Notes: a model not told the origin generated them from the sequence alone. A stretch of DNA of 64,000 bases from Siphonodentalium dalli (GCA_032622095.1 CP136065.1:68603675-68667674); one strand, 5' to 3'; counted from the first letter of the stretch, positions 47,582-61,519 are shown. A program made the numbers and translations.

Positions 47582-49480
47582 CATATATAAAGGGTCAATG
47601 CAGGGACGTAAAGAGAGGGAGTTGGGTATGCCTCACCCCCCCCGCCAAACTTTGATCAAAATTTTCAAGAGTTGGAAATTCCATATACCTGACACAACAT
47701 CAGTTGCAATTTAACACCAACAATAATAGGTTGAAATTATTTTCGTAGTTTTATTTTCGAAAACAATAATTAGTGGGGAATTTGTTGTTTTAGACCAACA
47801 TTTGCATATTTTCCTACTTTTCGTAAAAAAATAAATAATTTGGACTACAATGGCCATCAGTTGGAAATTTTCAAACCTTAAGTTGGAAATATCCAACAAA
47901 TGGACACTTTGAGGCCAGTCTAGATGCTAGGATTTATCTATTTTCATATTCAGATTTCAAAACTTTCTCACTCCCGACTGAACCATGGTCGATCCGGTAT
48001 GTCCTGGACACCCCCCAGTGGCCAATCAAATAGTGATAATTAATTTAAGAAATACAATTCGGGTTGTGAATTTGCCTGGCGTTAGACCACTCAACTCAAC
48101 TCAATAGTTTATTCGCTCCATTAGATGTTACGATTTTGAAATTTTCAGGTTCAGATCTACAAATTATCTCGTACTGGTCGGCCCAGTGGACCCCCGCCCC
48201 TCTCCATGACTCCTGGTAACAAGACTATACTTATCCATTTAGAACAGGCAACAATTCAGGCATGTGAAGGAAGAGTTGGGGAAATCAAAGCCCAAATGGG
48301 GGTACTTAAATGGAATTCTGTGTTTGGTGTAGTTCAATGGGGTGTATATAGATGGTAATTTTGAAGGTGGTAACCCCCTCCCGACGCGGACACCCTCTTT
48401 TATCACGTAGCTGTGTCGAGACTGCGTGTACGACCATTAACTCAGTCCCTTAACCATAACATGTCATTACTGAAGTGAACACAGTTGTTAGTGAACAAAT
48501 GGGCGTTCCGCTGTTATCTAAGTGCCAGAAGCCGCCTCCATAATTTGAGCATAAACATGGCTAAAACGACAAATTGATCAATGCGATTTGCCTATGGAAT
48601 CTTGCAATAAATAGATTAATGCATAGCTAACTGCTATATATTTCATAGAATACATGTACTTTTGAGTGAGAAAACCTTAGTGAAAGATTACCGGTCAAAG
48701 TTACACTGGTGTAGATATGGTTCGGAGTGACATCTAGCAGATGCTGGAGGAATATAGAGGAGAGAATAAACACTGGGCCCTGATTGGCCAATATCCGTGT
48801 GAGTTTTTTGCATAGCAAATACATTACACCTCTTCCCTATGGTTTCCCATAGGTAAAATAGTCATTGGCACAGGAATTAACCCTTTGTAGTGAAGTTTTA
48901 ATTTTGTGGTGTGGTCTAAGATTCGACATTATTTTTAGTGCGATTCTGACACCTGTTACGAAAACAAAGATCTAAATTCCCTGCTCGGCGGATATGATTG
49001 TTTTGCATAAAAAAGTTTCCCTCAAATGTCAATATTTCAGACATAAAGAAAGTTTTGGACCTAGGATTTATATTGTAAACAGTATACACTAAACATTTGC
49101 GCTGAGACCTACGGAAAACATTTACACCCGTGTAATCTAAAGGATAGAAATGAGCTTTTTTTGCATTTTTGATTCCTGGGAGTAGCTTGAAAGTGTTTTG
49201 ATGCATTTTTCACAGCGTGGTCTTTCAGTCCATTGAATCTCTCATGCATGGTGTGGCTATTCTAGTTGCTGATGTCTTCTTTCACTTACATCAGCCAAAT
49301 AAATAGTATTATTTTCTTATATATAAAAAAATGGAAAATTTTCAAGGTCTTTTCAGAATTTTTCAAGGTGATAATAGTCACATGATGATGGAAATGACCC
49401 ATAACACGAGTAAATTAATGACACACATAACCATTGTTATAAGAGGCTAAACTAACAAGTATTTTGCATTTTATACCCAG
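47582..49480. repeat. Non-coding block B sequence
   Basis: Equivalent to 31,984-33,023 joined to 33,536-34,400. It contains the TTACACTGGTGTAA-family remnant (about 48,700-49,135). No gene is seen. Confidence 0.6.
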
Positions 49481-49483
49481 TGA

Positions 49484-52400
49484 TGTATATATATATATAT
49501 ATATATATATTTGCGAATGTCTGTCTATCTGTATGTATGTCTGTGTTCTATATTAATTCACAGGGGACCATCTAGATGGCACCAAAGGGGTCTAACAGGG
49601 GTAGCTTTTTACGAGAAAGATAATGGTGCGGGTTAGAATTTTTTGTTGTCAGGGGAAGAAAAGGGGGAGGTGCAGAAATTTGTTCTGTCGCCGATTGCCA
49701 CCAAACTTATATATAATCATCCCTATGATATGAGGAATCTAATGGTGTGGTTTAAATATGTCAAAAGTGGCACCGTTCGATTCAGGGATGCACGGAACGG
49801 GAGAGGGGCACCAAAATTTATCAAATAATTTTAGCGCCGATTTCCACCAAATTGATACACATTCTTCTCCATGATACAAAGAATCTAATTGTGGGATTTA
49901 AAGTGATATATTTACATACTAAGTGTTGTCGTCACTAAATCCAGCATTATGATTGGTCGGCGCCCACGTGGTTAGTTGCAATTATTTCTCGGTGAATGCG
50001 CAACAGCTAATAACTGCAAGCTCATAACAACATCGATACGTCATTTGGGTTTGGAAAGACGAACGCGTAATGTTTTGGGCGCAATTGGATTCGCGCAGGA
50101 TTGACTTAATAAATAATCGGGTTTCAATTGTTCCTGTTAACTTATGCCAAGGGTGCTATGGGATATTTTGGGCTGAATTTGTCACGATACACTTTTCGAT
50201 TTAAATTCATTTACAGAAGTGGCTTTTTCGCTAAATGTATATAAATATAAGGATTAACTGTCATGTGGACTGTTTTTATGGAGATGTAACCGTGAGGTAA
50301 GTGGTTATAACTTGTATGTAAAACCCTTCCGGTTTTACACAAGTTATGACCACTTACCTCACGGTTACATCTCCATAAAAACAGTCCACATGACAGTTAA
50401 TCCTTATGTGAAACACTCCGGTGGTGTGATCAAATATAATTACAGAATAATCTTGTTCAAACTATTAATTTGTACAAATATCATATCCAAATTGACAACA
50501 CACACCGTCATTCGTATATATAATTAAATGCAGACTCCCGATGGCGAAATCGTGTTCGTTAGTTTATCGCTGATAGAAGCGTCCCGAATCGAGTAGTAAA
50601 TATTTACAATTGAACGTAGTTCAGACTATGCTTTCTATGGAGTGGTATGGTCGATTTGCTTCCGATTTTCGGCAATGTTAGTAGAATGCAACCTTCATCC
50701 AGATGGCATAGCGGCTGCGTACTAACTTACCAGTTTAACGCACCCGAACAAGTCCATAATATGTCTTTAAAGATGCCAAATTGTGTCGTCTGGATGAGAT
50801 ATTTGGGGGGGTGGGCACTAAATTTTGATCAGAATTGGTTTAGTCGCCGATTGACACCAAACTTATACAAAATCATTCACGTGGTATGAGGAGTCTAATG
50901 GTGGGGCTTAAAGCTGTCAAAAGTGGCGTCATTCGAGTCAGGGGTGCATTTATAGGGAGAGGGGCACCAAAATTGATAAAAAAAATATAACTTTAGCGCC
51001 GATTTCCACCAAATTGGTACACATTCTTCTCAATGATACAAGAAATATAATTGTGTGATATAAAGATGCCAAATTTGTGTCGTCTGGATGAGAGTTGGGC
51101 ACTAAATTTGATAAGAATTGGTTTAGTCACCGATTGCCACCAAACTTATACAAAATCATCCACATGGTATGAGGAGTATAATGGTGTGTCTTAAAACTGT
51201 TAACAGTGGCGTCATTCGAGTCAGGGGTGCACTGAAAGGGAGAGGGGCACCAAAATTGATACACAATATTATTAGCGCCAATTTCCACCAAATTGATACA
51301 CATTGTTATCCATGATACGAGGAATCAAATTATAGGATTTAAAGACGCCATATTGGTGCTGTGCGTGTGAGATGGTGTGGGTGTGGTCACTAAATTTGAT
51401 ATAAAAAAAAATAGTCGCTGATTAGCACCAAACTTATAAATAATCATCTCCATGATATCAGGAGTCTAATTATGTGGTTTAAAGATGTCAAAAGTGGTGC
51501 CATTCGAGTCAGGGGTCCACAGAGAGTGAGAGACACACAAATTGATAAACAATATGTTTAGCGCCGATTTCTACCAGACTGATACATATTCTTCTCCGTG
51601 ATTCGAGGAATCTAATCGTGTAGTTTAATTACGCCAAATTGGTGCTGTTTGGGTGAGAGATATTGGGGCGCTAAATTTGATACGATTTGTATACTCGCCA
51701 ATTTTCACCAATTTTATATATATCCATCTCCATAATGAGTCTAAGTGTGTGGTTTAATGATGTCAAAAGTGGCGTCGGTTGAATCCGAAATAGGGACGGG
51801 CGGGTCACCAAAACTGATAAAAATATGTTTAGTCCCAATTAACATCAAATTCATACACGTTCTTCTCAAATGATACGAGGAATCAAATCGTGCGTGATAA
51901 AATATGCCACATTTGGTACCTAGATATGTTTGCAAATATATGTCTGTATATAAGTGTTCTATATATAACTTCACGGTGCAGGTTACAATTTTCTAAAGTG
52001 ACGCTGTTGGTGTCAGGGGCATACAAGTGGGAGGGGCAGCAAAACAATTATGAAATAGTTTTGGCGACGATTTCCACCAAACTTATATATAATCACCTCC
52101 ATGATATGGCACCGTTAGAGTCAATGTGCACTGGGGGGGGGGGGGGGTCAGAGATGTTTGGGTCAGAGATGGGTGGTAATAACTATGATAATAATTGATT
52201 TAGTTGCCGATTACCACCAAACGTAACCATCTCCATTATAGCATGAATGCATGAGTCTAATAGACGTGGTTTAAATATGTCAAACTTGGCGCCGTTTAAG
52301 TCATGCACGAGGAAGTGAGTTGAACCAAAACTGATACAAATATATTTAGCACTAATTTCCACCAAATTCATGAACGTTCTTCTCTAATGCTACGATGAAT

Positions 52401-52530
52401 TAAATCAAAGTTGGTGTCGTTTGGGTCTTGGATGGCGAGAGGAGATGCACTAGCTTTGATAAGATTGTTCTATTCGCCGATATCCACCAAAGTTATATAT
52501 AGTAATTTCCCAGACCATCTCCATATCGTT
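49484..52530. repeat. Diverged ~170-190-bp tandem repeats (block B and beyond)
   Basis: Same family as 34,440-36,462, continuing past the end of A/B similarity (51,540) as older, more diverged units to about 52,530. A poly-G run is at 52,132-52,147. No gene is seen. Confidence 0.7.
50252..50402. repeat. 151-bp near-perfect hairpin (copy 3)
   Basis: Same hairpin as 35,168-35,318, at the corresponding place in block B; arms pair almost perfectly. Confidence 0.95.
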
Positions 52531-53500
52531 CTAATGAGTTTTTGGCGTTCAATATTCACAGTCTCGACAAATGGTGATCGAATTAAGTCACTTGGAACAA
52601 TTATATCTTCTCATTTGTCATATTTATATGGGGATTGGAATCATGGCATTCATATAATGAGCTAGCAAAGCAGATACATAGAAGAAAGCATTAAAAGTAT
52701 ATTTATCATTCTGTTTAAGAGATAGATATATTCTTGCTAAGCCGAGGGACCTTGAATCGTCAGAGGATTGCATATTAGAATGGCTCTTCGTTGGCTCATG
52801 TTAATATTATAGCAGAATTGAGTCTACCCCATTCAATATAGTTTCCACAAAAAAAGTTAAAATTTGTCAAGAGATATGGAAATGTATAGAAGGCCTGTTC
52901 AACAAAGTGGTAACAGTGTGCAGTCAAATATAATTTCTTCTGAGATAAAAGAAAACGCAGTCAGTGGCACATGACTTTTCAGGATCCTCCAATACTGACA
53001 TCTGACAAGGTTATATCCTCTCAATACAGAGGATTTCTTTCATGTTTTAGAACAGACTCATTGCTTAACATAAACAAGTCCAAATCTCGCTCTGTGTCGG
53101 GCACATGTAGCTGATATACGTGCATAGTAACATTTCTTTTAAACTGAGAATAATTAGCCAGTATATAGCACCATGAACAGAGGAGCAACTGGACATTTCT
53201 TTAAAACATCTGTATCTTCATGGAGATATGATAACCAGGTGTCCTCAAAATATTAGTCAAACCCACTAGATTGATTGATACATGTAAATCTCTATGTAAA
53301 ACCCAATTGTCGTCTTTTATTTTTGCGAACTAATGTGTTTATGATGTTCCTGTTTCATGTTATAACGTCTGAAGTATACGCATTTGTAAATAAATAAATA
53401 GTTCTTTATTGGTGGGACGGATTAATCGCGATAAACAAAATGGCAATCGCTCCGATCCGACAAGGTGAGCTTCTACTTATATTCTGTGTGTAAGAATCAT
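52531..53500. other. Unassigned AT-rich stretch, possible decayed retroelement
   Basis: Short broken open frames, then GTAAATAAATAAATAG near 53,385-53,402 followed by GGTGGGACGGATTAATCGCG. The ending resembles a LINE tail, but no reverse-transcriptase box was recognised. Confidence 0.3.
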
Positions 53501-54370
53501 GTTTTTTGTCTTTCTTCAACTAATTCAATAAACACCCACATCCAGTTATCTTGGGTCACCCTTGCAGGCCTGAACATGTCATATTTTAGTTTTCGGTGTA
53601 CTGATAAAGCCATCTGCTTGGTGCTCAGCTGAACAGATCTGGACACAATGACCTCGTCACCAGAAGTTCTCTCATGGAAAGAATATTGTACAGTGTTCCG
53701 TAGCTGATCCAAGTTTGCAACACAAGGCTCCTGTGTGAAAATGGGATTTGAACATGACTTGTAGCGGAAAATTGTGCTTTTTATGAATAATGTGGGGTTA
53801 AATTGTGTGTAATAAATGAAGGACCACAGAAGTGATTTTGTTTTTGAACACTTTTATTTCATTGAGGGGTAATTATGAAGAAATGTAGGGAATTATAATA
53901 ATTACGCGAAAAGGCGTGTTATGGCTTTAGGTTACACTGGTGTAAATATGGTCCAGAGTGACATCTAGCGAATGCGAGATGAATAAAAAGGAGATAATAA
54001 AATAGACACTGGGCCCTGATTTGTCAATAGCCTTGTGTGTTTTTGCATAAAAAACACATCACCACCTCTTACCTATGATTTCCCATATGTAAAATAGCCA
54101 TTGGCACAGGAATTAACCCTTTGTAGTGAAGTTTGAATTTTGTGGTGTGGTCTAAAATATGACATTATTTTTTAGTGCGGTTCTGACACTAGTTACGAAA
54201 AATGCGAATTCCTTGCTAGACGGAAATGATTGTTTTGCATAAAACGTTTCCCCAAATGTCAATTTTTCAGATTTAAAGACAATTTTGGACCTATAATTTA
54301 TATTGTAAACATTCTACGCTAAATCATTTGCACTGAGGGCTATGGAAACATTTACACCAGTGTAACCTCA
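53501..54370. mobile_element. TTACACTGGTGTAA-family remnant (older copy)
   Basis: A diverged version of the sequence at 39,100-39,500 (in the same strand) runs into the ~435-bp segment bounded by TTACACTGGTGTAA (53,932-53,945) and TTACACCAGTGTAA (54,352-54,365). This is the cleanest pair of inverted ends in the window. Confidence 0.55.
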
Positions 54371-56222
54371 ATGGGATACATCTATCCGTTTCAAATCCCT
54401 ATCTCTTTGTGTGGTGAATTGAAAGTACTCAAGTACTGCTAATGGTTTATCTGTAATTGTACTCGGAATTTAATGAACTGACTGACCATTGCCAAACATA
54501 TGTATTATGATCTATTATGCTATATATATTTACGAATGCATGTATGTCTGTCTGCTGTAGAACTTAGCGGGGGATCATCTGGAGGGCTCCAAATGATAAA
54601 AGAAGGGGTAACTTTGTTACGAGGAGGATAATGGTGCCAGTTAAAAAATCTAGAGTGACGCTGACGGTGTCAGTAATGGAAAGTTGAGGGGGCACACAAT
54701 TCGATGGAATATTCTTTGCCGCCGATTTCCACCAAACTTATAGATGGTCATCTCTGTGATATGGTGTGGTTTAAAGATACCTAAGTGGCACCGATAGAGT
54801 CAGGGAAGGCAATCGGGGAGGGGCGGGACCAAAATAAAAACCTTTTTTGTCGCCGATTTCTACCAAACTTATATATTCATCCCCATGATATATAGGGAAT
54901 ATAATGACGCGGTTTGAAGATACCTTAGTCCATGTCAGGAATGAGGACCAGAAAGGGACACATTCATGAAACTTTTCGGCGTCAATTTCTATGAAACTTA
55001 TATATAGTCATTTCCATTGATTGTACAGGGAATCTTTTATTCGAAATTTACCAAAGTAGGAGCCACGGATGGGAATTGAGGGAGGAACACCAAAATTTAT
55101 CAAACATTTTTCAACGCGCAAGTGCTGTGTAGAAGGTAGATGTGCATCACGTGTATGTTTATATACATGCTACTAGACTCTCAACATGTACAGTACCACG
55201 CAGTGATATTCAACATCATTTATAATTACGTATGCAAACACTATGAGGATGATAAACGCGTATAAACGGGGTGGGGATTTAACGTCATCTTTCCGTGATG
55301 AAATCATCGTATGAGATACAGTCGGAACACGTTTCCGCCAAAATATAAAAGAAAGCAATACTGATAACCTTCCAAATATATTGAAAGCATCGTCTGTCGC
55401 ATAATAATAAATGTTCTGATCGTGTGTACGTGTACAGTGAAGATCATATGTAAAATGTACCCGCTGTTGTTGAAGGTGTCTTGCCGTTCTTGTCTGTATA
55501 CGTATTTACGTAAAATGTGGGCCTAATGTAGACTTTCAAACGACCTTAATATTGTACAGGTGATAAGTTCGATGTTGAAATAAATGCAATATTGGATAAT
55601 ATAATAGTCTTTATTATCAAAAATATAAGTCAAATTTATATCGCTTATCATCCAGGCGCTAAATTTGATCGCTTCAAAGCAAGAAACGTCACGCGTTTAA
55701 TTACCTTACACGGTATGCGTAGGGATTTGCGTTGCCTTGGACATATAAAATTCGTTGTGGCAATGTATGTTTTCCAACTGTGACACAACCCACCAACGCA
55801 CAACGGATCCAACGCAACGGACTATGGGAGTAATGCGAACAAATGCATCGTTCGTGAACCAATTATATTTATTTCTAAAACATTCAACACATGGTTATGA
55901 AAAACAATTGTGGACCAGCCACGGGTTGATGAACATGAAGTATAATAAATATGCACGCGTCAGACCCGAGTCATACTGGCATACAAATATTATCAAGAAT
56001 TTTTTATCAAATGCAGACCGCCCTCCTACCATATAACTATGTTAATTATAATTGCCTGAATCGTATTTTGGAAAATATATATTCTTGAGATTGCGTATAA
56101 AATATCAGCATTCGATTCCAATTCCAAAATAACATTATCAAGAATTCAGTCGCTTTGCGAAAATAATGTGGTGCGTAATAGTTATGTAGACATACACGTA
56201 TTTCGAAAAACTAAATATATAT
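54371..56222. repeat. Old repeat and flank sequence downstream of the 56-kb gene
   Basis: 54,560-55,130 holds more GCCGATTTCCACCAAACTTA-type tandem units. 55,240-55,340 is a diverged match to 15,235-15,320, and 55,785-55,990 to 16,925-17,170. These show that the third gene unit was duplicated together with its downstream flank long ago. No gene is seen. Confidence 0.55.
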
Positions 56223-56228
56223 TTTATT
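56223..56228 (-). terminator. Polyadenylation signal AATAAA of the 56-kb gene
   Basis: AATAAA on the minus strand, ~86 bases after the stop codon at 56,314-56,316. Confidence 0.5.
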
Positions 56229-56313
56229 AAAGTATTACCACTCAACGGTATGGTACTACCAGCATTTCAATACGCGACTCTGGTCCCGACACATGCATTA
56301 TGAATTTCAACAT

Positions 56314-58279
56314 TTACACTGGAACATATCTTGTCCCGGTCGGGACAAAGGTCTGTTGTACGCTGGTTGCCATTCTGGTCGATGCGACGGGTACTCTGTT
56401 GACAACGTTCACATGTTGATGACTCTGGACTGGTATGTGGTTTATCTGCTGATAGTTCTGGTAGACGTTCACTGGGACGTGCCTGACGACGGGCACACTT
56501 GCTGGACGAGAAACGCGGAAGCGCCTCATGGTGGGCATCAATCTTGTTCTGTGAATGGTGGCGGGTCTAACGACATTAGCTGTGCTGACTGTCTGGACGG
56601 GAACGTGTCTAAGGAGGTTAACGCTGTTGAGGGTAGTGACCGGTCTAGCGAATCGTGTAGCCATGACGGGAACTCTGACCAATGGCCCAGCGACATGCCT
56701 GACTTGGTTTCCAACAACTGAACCACCGAATGAGGCTGGCCCAACGACATGACTGACCTGGTTTCCATCGATTGCACCACTGAATGAATCAGAGGCTGTG
56801 AACTGATTGATCTGGTTTCCATCGATTGCACCACTGAATGAGGCAGGATCTTGGAATTGGCTGACCTGGTTTCCACCAAATTCATCACTGAATGAGTCTG
56901 GGGCACCGAATTGTTGACCAAAAGTGACAGGGCCATCGACAGTGAATTGGCTTCCTGTGGATGAAATGCTTCCGGCGTTGAGGTTGAGATCGGGACCGGC
57001 AAGGTTGTCAAAGCCTGGAAAAGCCGTATTCACGTTTCCCGCGGCCACCTGTTGAACTACAACTGACGTAGTATCCGCATGGCATACTGCAAGAACATGG
57101 GGAAAATACGTATACATGTAAGTTGTCTGGTAAACATGTTTAAATTACATAATTTTTTGGCGGTATACAAAATGCGCTTGTGTTATAGTATTGATAATTT
57201 ACACCCACAATAACCAACTTGGAGGATTTCCGTATCTCAGCAGCCCGTTTTGCACAAAAATACTTCTTTGCAGCACAAAATAGCAATAAAAAGTATTAGT
57301 CGTTAGATATTGTCTGCTATTACATGCAATTATTAAAATAAAGCTGAAAACTGTGTCACTCCTTAGTGGATTATCTAATTAGTTGAAACTATATATAAAA
57401 GCGAAGTCTTTGTGTGTGTATGTAACTCTGACGATTTTAGCGCGTTTAAAATAGATGACACTTATGTCCGTTTGCGCCCAAATTTTGACCAAGTCCTGTT
57501 GCTCGTTTTAGAATACAGCGCGCAACATTGAAGGTCGGTCGATAGCACGCTTTCTTGGAGTCATGAAAGCGATATGTTGACTGTAATCATAGCGCGATGT
57601 ACTACGATATATTGAGAGTTACGCCGCTTGGATCGTGTGGACACAATTAACAGCCTATACCGATAGCGATGCCTTCGTTCAAATCCGTCATATTTGACGG
57701 GCAATCCCCAAGTTCGTTAAATATATCATGAATGTACATGTATCTACAATGTGTGATTGTATCCAGGAAAGCGAGAAATAAATATGTTTAATTTGGGGTA
57801 TAACCAGTATACTAGTTTTTTTTAAAAAGAAAACTCACAACTAAGCGAATTATACAAGTGTTTGCCTTCATTGTCCATGTATTTATCGAATTATCACTAT
57901 AACGGTCGCTTGTAAATTACATGCGCGAGTTAACTGAGAATAGCCCTAAAGTCCAGCGAAGATTAGTTACTTTATACCAAACTCGATAGTGAGGATTATG
58001 CCATATTTGTCGTCTTGTCGGAATCATGGGGACTATCCCGGATGTTAAAGCTACAGAAGGCATTCGCGGAGGAAATTCATACCCAAGTGTGTTAAACCAT
58101 TATTACCAAGAATAACACGAAAACATAGGAAGAATGTGTTCTTATTTCCGTTATCAATAACCAGTAACTGACAAGATTCCGGCCCCACTGGTCCTTAAAG
58201 AGATTCGAAGTTTGTACTCACGTTGATCATTTAGTGCTACGAATAGACAAGCCGCTAATGTAATGAAGAGTCGATCCAT
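56314..58279 (-). CDS. Secreted repeat protein, older paralogue (two coding exons)
   Basis: Coding exon 1 is 58,222-58,279 and encodes MDRLFITLAACLFVALNDQ, a signal peptide, ending at donor CAAC|GTGAGT. Coding exon 2 is 56,314-57,086 after acceptor TTCTTGCAG. The frame joins to a predicted 276 residues. After CHADTTSVVVQQ there is an Asn/Gly/Ser-rich part with four diverged ~18-residue units of the type FSGAIDGNQVSQF. Then come an ATRFARP core matching the repeat region of copies A and B, an LLRHVPVQT block, and a His/Val/Gln/Asn-rich tail absent from A and B. No cysteine-rich or enzymatic domain is seen. Conservation of exon phase, signal peptide and core despite heavy divergence elsewhere argues for selection. 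An extracellular structural or mucus/matrix role is possible but unproven. Confidence 0.8.
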
Positions 58280-58292
58280 TTTGTTTATTTTT
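58222..58292 (-). other. Signal-peptide exon of the older paralogue
   Basis: Acceptor TATCTCTTTTCAG precedes base 58,292; donor GTGAGT is at 58,221-58,216. The exon plus both splice sites are much better conserved with copies A and B than the surrounding introns. Confidence 0.8.
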
Positions 58293-58515
58293 CTGAAAAG
58301 AGATAACACATTTCGCTTTAAACACAAGCTGCTAAATTTACGAACAACAGAGTCAATTTATTTCTTGTTGCAAACAAGAATCGCTGAGATGCGGATTCGA
58401 GTTGCGGCAGCTATGCCAAACATGCTCGTGGGTTGAAAGTGCATTAACCCTTTCAATAATAAATAGATTATTCCATTAAGTTATAAAAGTATACACTATA
58501 ATGGTCTAGTATTCA

Positions 58516-60047
58516 TTTAGAGGGGTGACCAGGTAATAAAAGCCAGACGACACTGGACGACAGATAGAAACACAGATACTACAAGAACAGAATGATGAAT
58601 ATTCATTGGTGGGAAATGTTTAAATAATAAGTTCAACAAACAACATATGGTTTGTTGAACTTATTATCTCAACATTTCCTAAGAGAACAACTGTATACTG
58701 TCAAGGAGTATTTCGTATTTAGGGATACGAGTAGCTAGCTATCATACACAGCACAGTTGAGGATGTCTGACGTACTGAATAATCCCAAATGAACCGACCT
58801 CGCTAAAGTTATTGTGCTATCGCGATCAAATTTCACAAATATGACCTAAATGGCCGTAACTCTGCCCAAAATATGACGACATGACCGCTTTTCGAACTCG
58901 ACCAAGACATTGTTGAGCAAGTATCATATATACCGAGCATCAACAAATTCAGTCAAATTCAAAATTAACGAAAATTAACTAATTAAGGTCCGTAACTGTC
59001 CAGAAAACGCACAATATGCTTGTATATAAAATAATAAAATGTACAAATATAATAGTCATAATGGTGATAGTAACTGTGGAAAGTGGCAACAGCGAAGGCC
59101 GACACATTGGATGCTCCCCTATCCAAACAAAAGCTCAATTAAACATAGTTGGTAGAACTGGAACAAATGACACAGTAACTCTTAAATGGACTCATGACAT
59201 TCGAAGTGGGTCACGAGAGATAACATAAAAGTCTGTAAAACACTATCATCAACAGGTTCATGAACAAATAAAATGACTTTGTTCTTATGTTCAGTATTAA
59301 TAACTCGCCAATAATGGCATTTCGCATGTCAAAACGGTCGTTATGTAAACATTGATGTTACAGTTGAATTACCGTTAAACGTCGAAATTAGTCTAATAAG
59401 ATACCACAGTTTAATCAAATCTTTATGGTATAACGATTTGAAAAGTATTCTGACAATCATATTCAGTCTAAAATATTTGAATATACTATAATATATACGA
59501 TTAGCGATGTCTGTTGGCGAATCACTGTAGTAGTTTTGCTTAAATGGCACTTGATTCAACGCACGAAATTTCGTTATTGGAGAATTATCGATAATGAATA
59601 TATAAGAACAAACTTGATATATTGCTCCATCTTAGTGACGTAGTTGTTGCAGACTTGTATATGAGTTTGCCTATTCACCCACTGCGAGTGCATTGGTCAC
59701 CTTTAAGAAGCCAGTATTCAGATCTGAACACCCATATATTAAAATAGTTGTTACGATGCACCCTTTTGAGAAGATGATAACATAATACTTCTTACAAAAA
59801 TGTCCTTCGTGTAATAGTCAGGTGATGTTACACTTAATGGTGTACATTTTGTGATTAACGCTTGCTGTGCTAGATACGCATTGGCGAGTAGTTCTCTCGG
59901 GAAATGTTCAGATATTAAGTTAAACAATAGGTCGTTTGTTGAACTTATTATCTTAACATTTCCCACCAATGAATATGAATCATTTTGTTCTTGAATTATC
60001 TGTGTTCTGTCTGTGGTCTGCTTTTATTACCCGAACACCCCTCTAAA
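58516..60047. mobile_element. 1.5-kb inverted-repeat transposon in intron 1 of the older paralogue
   Basis: The ends read TTTAGAGGGGTG and CACCCCTCTAAA and continue as ~130-bp diverged inverted repeats (58,516-58,645 with 59,920-60,047; shared GGTAATAAAAGC and CATTGGTGGGAAATG). The left end carries an extra internal hairpin (GTTCAACAAAC at 58,632 with GTTTGTTGAAC at 58,651). The interior has no transposase, so it is non-autonomous. A TA duplication is possible but cannot be separated from the inverted repeat. Confidence 0.7.
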
Positions 60048-61390
60048 TTAATAATAGACCGTGCCAATGTATAATTATACAAGTGAATGGGCCGGGGAAT
60101 CAATTTAGTTAACGGATGGTACTATATATCTCATATTGTAATATGTTGGAAAATAACTGCGATACAACAAAGCCAATTGCTTTGATCGTTTATCTTCGAA
60201 AGGGTGCTTAAATGTTAATGCCTCAGCTATTCGTGTAATTCATTGAACATTGGTCGCACATTATATAAAATCAAGTTTTGAACCAACTTGAACTCACAAG
60301 TTAACAGATGTATGCGTTTTATACTATGTTTTCACTGTTGCTAGTGCCATTCAACTAAATGACGGGTATAGTCCACTATGGGCTTATTTCGGAATCAAAT
60401 AAGTACAATATGAACTTTTGTGAATATTTAGGTCCAACATGAACATATTTGCACCTATGAAGATATGTTTGGATTTTGAGTCATGGTTCTTTTATCGAAC
60501 TTGTTTGATAGCGATTGTCCTAATAAACTATGCCAGTTAATGTAGCTGTTATGATAGCCGAGATCGGGATCTGTCAGACCTGTTATATGGCTCATAAGAT
60601 AGGTCGATAAATCTACGACATACTGATTTTTATATCCAAGATGCTCCGAAATAACTTGCAAAATTCAAATTATCAATTTCCCAGCAATATTCAGTTTTGC
60701 AATCTTTTCCAAAGAAGTGAGAGATGGCTCAACACAAGCGGAGGAATGCCTGCCGCTAGATCCTATTCGCATCTGTTCTCATATTTCCATCAACAAATTG
60801 TTGTATTCAATTATAATTGTAAATCTTGAGGCAATAAAAATAAGTAAATTGTTTTTAAACCAAGTGAGATTAACGCTCTTTATTCTTACCATATAAGGAA
60901 CACAAGAACATGAAACGCTCTTTATTATGCTAATCCAAAGATATAGTTTCAATTGTTAAAATTGTAGTTGTGTTTATTATATGGTATATACCAGTTTTTA
61001 CGACCGAGACCATAATCAAACACATGGTTAGACACAACACGTTCTCAGCGCTACAACACCACCAACCTTTTCTGTCAAAATAAAGCACAAGGATACAGAA
61101 TGACGCAAAAATATGACGTGTGTATTGCTGAGAGAGGGATAACAGCTGGGAGTGGAATAAAACGTTTCAGTCCATATGCCCTGGGGGGGAAAATAGCAGC
61201 GAAACCAATATATATATACTCGACATAGTACACCATTGGTATATCTGGTAATATCACACATGGCCTGTGGTTCGGTCTTCGGGAGTGGGGATACGCGATT
61301 TATAATTTAACGCAAACAGTAACTGTTAATGAAAATATCATAAATTCGAATCTTCAGTAATGGATTCAATGTGGGTGCATACTGACTTAC
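60048..61390. other. Intron 1 remainder of the older paralogue
   Basis: AT-rich with no gene. GCTCTTTATT..TATAAGGAACA near 60,875-60,930 resembles sequence of the 33-38 kb repeats. Confidence 0.45.
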
Positions 61391-61510
61391 CTCCTTGTGC
61401 AGCACACGACTGGTTTGATGACCTTCGGTTATCAGTCGCTTATATACCAAGGTTATCATGCAGGGTGAACGTAACACACTACCAATATTAGTTCACCGTC
61501 CATCCCCTGT
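61391..61510 (-). promoter_or_regulatory. TATA promoter and 5'UTR exon of the older paralogue
   Basis: TATATAA box at 61,446-61,440, donor GGAG|GTAAGT after base 61,391. CACCCTGCATGATAACC lies just upstream of the box and CCATCCCCTGTCCATG at about 61,500-61,516. These blocks are shared with copies A and B while flanking bases are not, so they look like functional promoter elements. Confidence 0.65.
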
Positions 61511-61519
61511 CCATGGTAT

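Larger units (their letters stand above)
38420..51540 (+). repeat. Block B of the large direct duplication
   Basis: Direct copy of 10,739-36,462. Junctions that differ: 39,700/39,701 (foldback element absent), 40,423-41,545 (LINE insert, B only), near 42,530 (~140 bp absent), near 42,993 (~34 bp absent), 47,576-47,581 (palindromic element absent), 48,619/48,620 (~510 bp absent). Confidence 0.9.
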
